NCBI GenBank assembly: GCA_034231615.1
Contig: CM067315.1
Span: 27,947,623 to 28,011,622, forward strand
Direction: 5' to 3'
Origin: Meghimatium bilineatum
Lineage: Eukaryota; Mollusca; Gastropoda; Stylommatophora; Philomycidae
DNA: 64,000 bases
Shown here: positions 55,580-64,000 of the stretch, piece by piece
Layout: each line of letters opens with the position of its first letter
Numbering within the stretch: position 1 is the stretch's first letter
Position numbers and translations under genes: made by a program
The notes under the pieces: generated by a model
Database searches by the model: none
What the model was told of the DNA's origin: nothing
Seen by the model: the letters and a program-made list of their open reading frames with translations, nothing else

Positions 55580-56010
55580 AAGAAGACACACTTCATCACA
55601 CAATGGTATAAAAGGCGAATGGACCACTTATATCATCTGCACAGTAGCAACCACGGGTCAGGACTCATGTTGCTGACCTCTTATACAGCACAGACCATCG
55701 CGATGTCCACAATGTACAGGGGACTGCCATTAAACTGCTCTTTGGACAGCCAGACTAGATATGTGCCAGGAAACTGTATATCCACAAATTTGGTACATTA
55801 CAGCCTTTTGGGATTAGCAATCCTTCATTCCAACATGTATGTAGTTATGTTGTCATTTTTCTGCATGTTTTATTTTGTAGATATCCTGTTGTGTCATGTC
55901 ATTTTTCTATGTGTTTTGTTTCATCTCCATCAGTCTAAATTTTACATTTTTGTGTAATCATTCAACTCTTGACATTAATCCCTGTTATGTGATTGTGAAC
56001 AGTGGCGCTA
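55580..56010. other. Unassigned sequence
   Basis: A 112-codon frame at 55619-55957 is unrecognised; its second half is a hydrophobic FF/VL-rich low-complexity run. Not called. Confidence 0.35.
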
Positions 56011-56145
56011 TTTTCTCGTTACATTAAGTTGTTTTATTGATTAAAGCCCTTTTGGTCGAAACATCGGTTTGTGTGTTTACCTGTATTTCCAGTGACTATC
56101 AAAACTTCATTACTGTTTCTAAATTTTGCCTGATGGTACAAGTGG
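56010..56145 (+). mobile_element. Family P fragment
   Basis: aaagcccttttggtcgaaac, atcggtttgtgtgtttacct and cagtgactatcaaaacttca line up with the right arm of 54450-54835. Confidence 0.55.
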
Positions 56146-56245
56146 TCGGTGATTACCTGTACATACTATGAGTCTTATGTTTCATCCGAATTAGTTTTGT
56201 GAATCAGATCCACCATGGTCATGGATGGCAAATTAGATTTCTTAT

Positions 56246-56511
56246 CGCCCATGTGTTGTCGGGACCGAAAAGGGGAGCAAAGAATAGCAACACTGTTTAC
56301 CTTCCATGCATGTTGTACGAGGCGACTAAAGAGGTTATGGGCTGCTCCATCCCATATAGGGTCAGTGACCCAAAGCCATGCTGAAGCCGGATGTGTCAGG
56401 CCGAAAGGCGCAGATATCACAGCAATGCTGTAAACCATGACACAACGCATTCCGTTCTTCGGACTACATCCTGCTGATCTGCAGGAGTTTGAGAACGAAC
56501 GCAGAAAAAGA
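56246..56511 (+). mobile_element. SINE-A, full-length copy with 11-bp target duplication
   Basis: Flanked by agatttcttat at 56235-56245 and 56512-56522. Starts cgcccatgtgttgtcgggac and ends in an A/GAA-rich tail. Slightly shorter in the middle than 12386-12665 (the gatggagttgcctg part is reduced). Confidence 0.9.
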
Positions 56512-56522
56512 AGATTTCTTAT

Positions 56523-56836
56523 AGCACAATAATAGTGTTATCACCTGTAAAGACAGAAAGTTGCCACATGTAACAACAATGTGGCAACTGGGACTTTTAG
56601 CTCACAGTAGAGACACTGTTGTCTTTCCAGGCATGTTGTAAGAGACGACTAAGGGATGATGACAGATGTTCGTGTTTCAATGTGTACGTAACTTAAGCAA
56701 TCTTAAGAGCTAAAAAAAGGTTGGACAGTAATGAGAGCACTAGCTTATGTTTTCTATGAACGGTTGCTTGCTCTATCAAGGGAGAGAACCTTTATGTCAG
56801 TAGTAGAGCATTCCTTGGCTATCCTGCTCATTAAAA
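56523..56836. other. Unassigned sequence with a SINE-A scrap at 56631-56665
   Basis: ccaggcatgttgtaagagac and gactaagg resemble the SINE-A core; otherwise nothing recognised. Confidence 0.35.
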
Positions 56837-57052
56837 CCCCTTAGCTGCGGTGGCATTCTTAGGGATATGATGAAAAACCACTGCCATTTTGAGGAGATCC
56901 TCCTCTTCTTAGCTTCCCAGGGAAATAATCTGTCTGGAAGCTTATAATAAAGCATTCAAATGAATTGTTTCCCTGGGAAACTAAAAAGTAGAAGATCTCT
57001 GCAAAATGGCAGCAACTCATTGTATCCGCAAGGATACCTCTGCAGCTAAGGG
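56837..57052. mobile_element. Foldback (hairpin) element, 216 bp
   Basis: Starts ccccttagctgcggtggcat and ends with the near-inverse, gcagctaaggg. The arms are about 88 bp (56837-56925 and 56968-57052), sharing gccattttg..gagatc and agcttcccagggaaa / tttccctgggaaact. About 42 bases form the loop. No coding potential. It could be a MITE or a large inverted repeat; the target duplication is not clear. Confidence 0.65.
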
Positions 57053-57059
57053 AGATAAG

Positions 57060-57148
57060 CCAACGTAGATTGATAGATTTGATAAAATTCAAAAGGATGC
57101 TAAGACAATGTAGATTGATAGATTTGATAAAATCTAAAAGGACGCTGT
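57060..57148. repeat. Direct duplication, about 44 bp x 2
   Basis: gtagattgatagatttgata and the following aaaggatgct / aaaggacgct, twice, next to the foldback element. Confidence 0.75.
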
Positions 57149-57249
57149 AGATGTAATTCTTGGATGCACCAGAGATCATATTCAGATGGCGGTTGCTATC
57201 TTGTTTACCCATATTGAAGTAAAGTTTGGTGTTTCAGTGCTTTCTAAAT

Positions 57250-57408
57250 ACGCAGAATACGGATGTGTTGGGCCATGGGCGCAAATAAAACGGCAACACA
57301 GCGCATTTCCAATCTCTGGACGACATCCAACTGGAAATCTTGTAGGACCATTGTCCTGTTACAAGAGAAATCCAGTGGGAATTTGAGAATGAACGCTGAC
57401 GAAGAAGA
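57250..57408 (+). mobile_element. SINE-B, full-length copy with 14-bp target duplication
   Basis: 159 bp flanked by agtgctttctaaat at 57236-57249 and 57409-57422. Same order of blocks as 53930-54089; the first bases are acgcagaatacggatgtgtt. Confidence 0.92.
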
Positions 57409-57599
57409 AGTGCTTTCTAAATGGAATATGGGATTTCTAAATGGAATATGGATTTCTTTTCTGAATGGGATAGATTAGAACACGGTTTAACCATTTGAAG
57501 ATGTTGAAACAACATTGTTACAGGTCTAGAAAACAGAGTGTAGAAAAAAACAACACTCATAGGAAATAAGGAGAGTTCTCAGAAGACAGATTATTTGGT

Positions 57600-57800
57600 T
57601 TTCACATGCTTCCAGACTACCATCAGACAGTGCCCCTCAAAAAGCATTATTATACAGACACGATGGATACACTGCTAGTGGCAAACAAGGGATTACAGAA
57701 ATAAAAGAGTCAATGAAAACAAACATATATGAAACATGCAAAAAAGCCATCTCCAGAGAACTCCTCTACCCACTGACACTGCAAGGCATAAAGGAGTATA
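57600..57800 (+). mobile_element. LINE 3'-end fragment (family of 50160-51060)
   Basis: agactaccatcagacagt, acagacacgatggata, attacagaaataaaagagtc and gaactcctctaccc match the end of 50160-51060. Decayed. Confidence 0.6.
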
Positions 57801-57888
57801 AAGCAAAAACACAGAAGAATATTCAGAGGCCACCAGCGTCAAGGTTCAGACTATGGTTCCAGTCTTATGTATAATTCTTATTCTTTCA

Positions 57889-58161
57889 TCTTCTTCTTCT
57901 GTATTCTTTCTCAAACTCCTGCAGATTAGCAGGATGTAGTCCGGAACAGAATGCGTTGTGTCATGGTTTACAGCATTGCTGCGATATCTGCGCCTTTTGG
58001 CCTGACACATCTGACTTTAGCATGGCTTTGGGTCATTGACCCTATATGGGATGGGACAGCCAATTTCATCCCATAACCTCCTTAGTCGCCTTTTACGACA
58101 TGCGTGGAAAGTAAAAAGTGTTGCTATTCTTTGCTTCCCTTTCGGGTCCCGGCAACACACA
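57889..58161 (-). mobile_element. SINE-A copy, nearly full length
   Basis: The tail is at the left (cttcttcttctgtattcttt) and the head at the right (ctttcgggtcccggcaacac). All landmarks are present; the target duplication is not evident. Confidence 0.87.
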
Positions 58162-58689
58162 TAACTGGAAGAGTTAATAGTGTTATTTATATAACAAAAC
58201 TATAAGACAAAATTAAATTTAACATTAAACATTATCCTGGCACTGAAATCATATCACATAAAAAGATGACTTGTTACGGTGAAAACACATCTAATAATAC
58301 AAGATAAATGCATTACACAAATAGTTTTATTTGATTTACTTCAATATTTTCATTTCTTTTTTTAATTTACAGCCAACAAAAACTACAATTGACATATATA
58401 TAATTAATTGTTTCTGATAGCTCCATTCCTACAACACAATCACTTCCCAATTCTCACACAGAGCAGAAAATTTAGGTTAGATCACTTTCATTACCTGAAC
58501 TGCTTTCCAAAATCAGTTGCTATGATTAAGATTAAAGCTCTGGAGAAATCACACCATTGCCCATAGGAAGTAAGAGCTAATAGCTTGTCATTCCTGGGTA
58601 CAAAACAGCAATGGTTATGATTCAAGAATGTTGTGTCAAGGTTACCTATGTGTTGCTGAAGCCAAGTGAGAACAATGATAGCAACTATT
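58162..58689. other. Unassigned AT-rich sequence
   Basis: No feature recognised. Confidence 0.4.
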
Positions 58690-58907
58690 CCGTCACGCAT
58701 GTCGTAGGAGGCGACTAAGGGAAGTTTTAGGGTGGAACTGGCCGTCTCATCCCGTAGAGGGCCCAAGTGACCCAGAACCACAAGGCCAGATTTATCATGC
58801 CAAAAGGCACAGATAGTGCAATGTAGACCATAGTACAATGCAATCCATGCTCCAGGCTATATCCTGCTAATTTGCAGGAGTTTGAGAATGAACACAGAAG
58901 AACAAGT
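58690..58907 (+). mobile_element. SINE-A copy, old and 5'-truncated
   Basis: cacgcatgtcgtaggaggcg, gactaaggga, gccaaaaggcacagat, tcctgctaatttgcaggag and tttgagaatgaacacagaag, with many differences from the other copies. Confidence 0.78.
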
Positions 58908-59529
58908 GTAAAGAAAGGTGATCTAATATCTGTTGAGGTGACTAAAGGGAAGTAACAATTAAGTTTCCTGTTTGTGGGAGAATTGAGAACAAGTACCCGA
59001 CCAGATTCATTTATCATGATATTGATGAAAGTAAACATTCCCAAGCTAATAATACAAAAAAAATTTGATAAATCATTATTCAACAAACTTGTTATTCCAC
59101 AAACAACACTTGAAACATTGATTCATGATATAAATGTTGGGAGTAATATTTGTATTGTACAAGAAACAATTATTCTTAAACTCATGTATGCTTTTATATA
59201 GTCACAAAACTAACTAAGAAAAATATGTTGTCTTATTTTGTAACTCTCACATTTTGTTTCCGCAGATGGATTTTGATAATAAAACAAACGGTTCTAAAGA
59301 CAAATTATGAAGTGTTCAGGAAATTTAATGTGGAAGACGATTGGTTCTGAAACATCCTGATAATAATGAAACTAAGGTTTTGTTTACCATATATTTTTGT
59401 TGGCCAGTTGTTCTACACCCCCACTGGATCTCTCTCATAGCAGTACAATGCTCCTTCAGCATGATGTAGCCAAGAGAACGGAAATGTCTTGTGTCATCGT
59501 ATAAATGGACATAACAGCATGAACAAAAA
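58908..59529. other. Unassigned sequence
   Basis: No feature recognised; small frames only. Confidence 0.4.
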
Positions 59530-59905
59530 TATATAGGTGTTACCAATAATTATAAACATGACATGCTAGCACCAAGACACAAAGGCAAATGATGTTTCCG
59601 CTAGAAAACGTTCATCAGGGTGAAAGACAGCAAACAGTCTTTATATAGACACACATATTGCTATTTCCATTTCCATCCATTCATCTGCTCCTCTCTACGT
59701 TTTTATTTACTGCACTTTAAAATATGTCCATGCTTCAACTCTTTTCTCCCTTTCTCTGTCCTATCATCGTCATAACCTATATGTGCTTCTCTATGTACAG
59801 GTTGTTTATCTGTTTTTCATCCTGATGAAGGCTTTCTAGTCAAAACGTTGTCTCTTTTAACCTAGCTGCTAGTATGTCCTGTTTATAATCATGGGAAACA
59901 ATTAT
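59530..59905. mobile_element. Family P, inverted pair with about 185-bp spacer
   Basis: The left arm (59530-59622, minus sense) reads ccctgatgaacgttttctag, cggaaacatc, gctagcatgtcatgtttata. The right arm (59808-59905, plus sense) reads cctgatgaaggctttctagt, caaaacgttg, gctagtatgtcctgtttata. The spacer is unique AT-rich DNA. Confidence 0.6.
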
Positions 59906-60457
59906 ACATATTTCCATTCTGTTAGCCCACAGCTTTGCATTTCCAGCACATTGGGTCAAACCTGGCACTGGAGATTTATCCCTGTAATGCAAGGTTAAAG
60001 GGCTGGCCAAGACATGCTGGACAAGAGACATCACAGTTTGAGCATTTTGTAGGCTGCCACAGAACGCACCAAGAATTATAAGGAATTCAAAGCATGCAGA
60101 AAGAAGACTATATTCTGGAAATAAGATGTCACTTGAATATATATATATATATATATATATTAATTTAGTTCTAAAACGATCTATTCCAACTGATATATCT
60201 CTTATAGGAAGAAACTAAGCACTGCTCAACTTTCAAAGACTAGATTTTCTGGATATTCTTTATAGAAGAGCCAAAATGTCCTTTCCCTGAATGCATGCCT
60301 ACCACATATTTCGCCTGTTAATGGAATATGGGCGAAGTTAGATATTCACACTTTAATTCCCAATGTTATTGCGAGAAAGGTTATCAAGCCGTCAATGAAA
60401 TTATGTCATTAGCAGACCATGTCACCAGAAAAAACAAAACTAATCTTAGTGGAAATT
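59906..60457. other. Unassigned sequence with (AT)n at 60138-60161
   Basis: No gene or family recognised. Confidence 0.4.
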
Positions 60458-60740
60458 AAATTATGCAGCAAATGTGCATCGAAGTAGAAGGGATGACTCT
60501 AGAGTTTAGGAGAAGAGGTTAAGTTTAGATCTAATAATGACCTAAGTACCTACCCTCCACCCAAACTATATACATCTGTATCTAAAATGAAGAAAGAAAC
60601 TGATTATGCCACAAATGCACATCAAATGAGAATGGATTATCCTAGAATGTAGCAGTGGTGGGTTTATGTGTAGGGTTAGATCTAATTCTAACCCTAGTAT
60701 CTCACTCCCTCCCCCAACTCTATATATCTATCTCAAGGGA
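60458..60740. repeat. Tandem duplication, about 143 bp x 2
   Basis: attatgcagcaaatgtgcatc / attatgccacaaatgcacatc begin the two copies; shared later words are gttagatctaat and ccctccaccca / ccctccccca. Diverged by many substitutions, so old. Confidence 0.75.
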
Positions 60741-61795
60741 GACAGAGTTAGTGTCCTTATCAATAGAAGGTATTGATACAGCAGCCATTTCGTTAATAGA
60801 AAATGAGCTGGCAGAGTGACAAACTGCTAAAAAAATTATCATCCAGCAATTATTTAAAAATTATGAGCGCTGGTAAGCATGTATTCAGAGAAAGAACCAG
60901 TTAAATTTATTGCAAGTTCTCAGCAAGAGCTCTGTGGAATGTATGTAGTGACTTCTAAAAAAATATTTTTCAGACATTATTTAGTTTAGAGAGATTAGCC
61001 ATTTAGCTGCTAAATTCTTTGTCCAATGACTTTCACCCTGTGCTGAATCCTATTAGTCCTACACAAATACAAGATCTTTCAGGGTACTAACTTTTTATTA
61101 CAACCATAAAATATATTAATGTATAGATGGTATGATTGATGCATACTGGTACTAGCCAATTTCAGAGTGAAATCATTTTTAGCAATAACGGGATAGATAG
61201 CTGTTAATGGGTTCAATTTTGGCACTTTCTTGTTAAGCAGGCATACAATTTTTGTTTTTATTTTTATGGTGTTACAATTTTTGGGTTTTGTTTAAATAAA
61301 AAGTACCTATTTATAGTGAGGCACAATCATTCAACTGCAGACGTTAGTGAAAGTAAGTTATATCAGAGGTAAAATAGTGGATTTCATTGCTCTGGCAATC
61401 CTGAATTTTCTTATACTATATTGCTACAAAGTCACTTTATGGGTAAAAATAAAAGATGAAATATGGGGAAATACTTACATTTCAACTTTTTATCAAAGTC
61501 ATTTTAATTGGAGATTAATAATTCACTATGACTGCTTCCGGGTGCATCAATCTAGCGACTGTAAAATGCATCTAGCGACTATTAAATGTGTCTTTATCGA
61601 TATTTTGTATCGTTAAATAATCTGATGATTTGTTTCATTAAAATGCAGGTACTTCTGTCCGTATTATACCAAAATAAATCACAGGGTGGATTTTTATAAA
61701 TCTGCCAGTAAACATTTTATTTGACAAAAATAGTCTGGGTAAATTAATATTCACTAGACCAACCCAGCTTTTATTTGTAAATATACTGCTATACG
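60741..61795. other. Unassigned AT-rich sequence
   Basis: An 89-codon frame at 61347-61616 is unrecognised; no gene call. Confidence 0.4.
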
Positions 61796-61800
61796 CATAC

Positions 61801-61883
<83 letters not shown>

Positions 61884-61912
61884 CACATATATACATACAT
61901 ATATACATACAT
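61796..61912. repeat. (AT)n / (CATA)n microsatellite
   Basis: catacatacatacatatata, then AT, then tacatacatata. Confidence 0.95.
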
Positions 61913-62097
61913 ATATACACTACATCTAGAATAGAAATTTACAGTACAAATAGACATTTATGTTGTGTACATATTTTGAATTAGATATAATATTTGTATA
62001 TGACTGTATTATATCTCTGCAATAATATCAAGAGATATTTCAATTTTGTAGCAATTAACAGTTGGAAAACAAAATAAAACAGTTCCAAATTTTATGT

Positions 62098-62180
62098 TAC
62101 TGTGCACTCTCCACTCTGTCAGATATCCTCTGATTGTTACTGTGGCACTCTCCACTTTGTCCGATATCCTCTGACAGTTT
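62098..62180. repeat. Direct duplication, about 43 bp x 2
   Basis: gcactctccactctgtcaga and tatcctctga occur twice with a few differences. Confidence 0.8.
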
Positions 62181-62611
62181 CCTTATTATTTTTCTAATAT
62201 ATTTTATAATTTGAAACTCACATTAATTTTTATTTTGTTTTTGTATGTACATATTTGGATCCAGATTGGGTATTTACTGTTAAAACATACATTGATAATA
62301 CATAAAAATTTCATGAAAATGTTCATCAAATTTGTGCCCACATAACAGTTTTAAGTTTTGTTTTAAAAAAAACAACTAAAGTAACAAAAGATTTACTTCA
62401 ATGAACTTCGGTTTCCTCAAATGCGCTCTTCCACTCTCTACAAAACAGCACATTCTATGTGCTGAGAGTGATACCCTTGCCATGTAACAACTCCCTAGCA
62501 ACAAATTTATGATCTCAGAAAAGTTGCGCTTATAAACAAGATAGCAAAAGCAATAAAGATCTAACTTCCTGAGCAAAAGGAAAATGATTTTAAAATATAT
62601 TCAATTGTTGG
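62181..62611. other. Unassigned AT-rich sequence
   Basis: No feature recognised. Confidence 0.4.
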
Positions 62612-62745
62612 CTCGGTAGACAGATGACAGTAAGCTCATCTCACACACCCAACTCGTTGAATTAGTTCATAGTTCAAATGCCGACCATTCACGTTGTGCA
62701 GCGATACACTTGGATGCAATAGGCCATAAAAATTAAATTCAACAA
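62612..62745 (+). mobile_element. Possible tRNA-derived SINE remnant
   Basis: ggctcggtagacagatgaca may be a decayed A-box half and catagttcaaatgccgacc a B-box half; gtgcagcgatacacttggat follows. Single copy, weak. Confidence 0.3.
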
Positions 62746-62779
62746 TAGCTCAATAGCAATGTCCTCTACATGATATGGT

Positions 62780-62938
62780 TCTTCTCCTTCTGCGTTCGTT
62801 CTAAAACTCCTGCAGATCAGCAGGATATGGTTCAGTCATTGTCTCATCATTTACAGTTTAGCTGTGATATATGCTTCTGTTGGTCTGAGGTATATGAGAC
62901 TTCTGAGTCACTTTGACCAATAAATGGAATGGGACAGG
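62780..62938 (-). mobile_element. SINE-A copy, old and 5'-truncated
   Basis: cttctgcgttcgttctaaaa, ctcctgcagatcagcaggat, catcatttacagtttagctg and gagtcactttgacc follow SINE-A in order from its tail. 62939-63214 is a T-rich tract and unassigned DNA. Confidence 0.75.
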
Positions 62939-63214
62939 ATATGCTGCAATTTTTATTTTATTTTTATTTTTAGTAATTTTTTTGGTGGTAATTTTTTTTT
63001 TTTTATTAAAATATTTCCAGCAAATACTGTAAAATTGTGAGGAAAAAATATCTTCCAAAATGATATTAAGTATTTGAATTATGTATAACTTGGACTAAAT
63101 GCTGCCAGTGTCTTTTAGAGATTGTATGTAAAGTGAACATATACATGTTTTTAGTCATTAAAAGACACTTTACTAAGAAGTTTTGCATGATACTGACTTA
63201 AGAACAATATGGAC

Positions 63215-63495
63215 AGTGATTTGACTATGTATGAAACATGCATAATTTGACTATGTATGAAACATGCATAATTTGACTATGTATGAAACATGCATAATTT
63301 GACTATGTATGAAACATGCATAATTTGACTATGTATGAAACATGCATAATTTGACTATGTATGAATCATGCATAATTTGACTATGTATGAAACATGCATA
63401 ATTTGACTATGTATGAAACATGCATAATTTGACTATGTGTGAAACATGCATAATTTGACTATGTGTGAAACATGCATAATTTGACTATGTGTGAC
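63215..63495. repeat. Minisatellite, 26 bp x 11
   Basis: Units of 26 bp containing tttgactatgtatgaaacat, with gtatga changing to gtgtga in the last three. Confidence 0.94.
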
Positions 63496-64000
63496 ATAAG
63501 ATGTCTATGAAAAGGAGCAAACAAAACAAGATCATATGAGGAATGAAGAGATTACAAGAACTGTTGGAGCACAGTCTCTGGCAAAGCATATTGAATAACA
63601 GATGCTGATCAGGTCACAAAAATAAAATACCAAATTTGATACATTGACAGTGCAAGCATAAACATGAAATACAACACCAAAAAAAAAAAAAAAAAAACCA
63701 ATGACAATGGGGTTCCTTTGTGATTCAGCAACATTATCCTGTACAGGTAATAGAATTGGAAGAACACATAAAAATTGCTTCAACAAATGTTTGAATGCAG
63801 GTTTAAATGCAGAGATTACCTGATGTTGCTAAGGAAACAACAATGGACAAAAAATTGTATAGTGCAGGTATTTTACAAATTGCAGGAAAATATAGTCATT
63901 CACTTGATTTAGACACAGAAAATATAGTCATTCACTTTAGACAAAGAAAAAAGATAATGAGCAAAAAATTTGAATGCAAATTATTTAAATCGCTCATGAT
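63496..64000. other. Unassigned sequence
   Basis: Contains a 20-base poly(A) run at about 63680 and a roughly 33-bp direct duplication (gaaaatatagtcattcact) at 63887-63945. No gene recognised. Confidence 0.4.

Overview
This is eukaryotic, AT-rich, almost gene-free DNA. It is crowded with non-LTR retrotransposon fragments, several SINE families, small hAT-type MITEs and an unusually large number of private tandem repeats. I see no operons, bacterial signals or CRISPR. The best guess for the host is a mollusc: the 5' part of the commonest SINE contains the block tgtcgtaaaaggcgactaa, which I recall from SINEs spread through molluscan genomes, and the LINE and SINE mix fits. This is memory-based and not proven.

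Only one open reading frame looks like an ordinary host gene: 37071-37643 on the minus strand, a 190-residue two-pass membrane protein whose layout resembles TMEM74. It lies between two minisatellite blocks.

Layout. 0-12 kb: a LINE-R (RNase H LINE) scrap, minisatellites, SINE-C copies, a LINE 3' end that has become a 54-bp minisatellite, and a 2.35-kb array of a 33-bp unit (9518-11876). 12-19 kb: a full-length SINE-A, a decayed LINE with a second LINE nested in it, and head-to-head LINE-Z copies. 19-26 kb: LINE-R copies (including a 42-bp insertion that is only the LINE tail), SINE-D, and an old copy of an unclassified 1.1-kb element (element X). 26-31 kb: LINE nested in LINE, two hAT-like MITEs with 8-bp target duplications, a SINE-A with a minisatellite grown inside it, and a 41-bp satellite. 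31-43 kb: a truncated element X, LINE tails, the host gene, and 25-bp and 23-bp satellites. 43-51 kb: an element X copy of 1123 bp bounded by an 11-bp target duplication, directly followed by a fresh LINE-R insertion, then several LINE and SINE copies. 51-54 kb: 40-bp, 32-bp and 40-bp satellites. 54-64 kb: SINE-B, a decayed RNase H LINE interrupted by a palindromic element, more SINE-A copies, a foldback hairpin and mostly unique AT-rich sequence.

How the parts relate. SINE-A and its shorter relative SINE-B (about 15 copies together) end in a GAACG-like block plus (GAA)n, similar to the 3' end of LINE-R, which may therefore supply the machinery that copies them. Several minisatellites have clearly grown from sequence of the mobile element that hosts them. 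Family names (SINE-A to SINE-F, LINE-R, LINE-Z, element X, family P) are local labels used only here.
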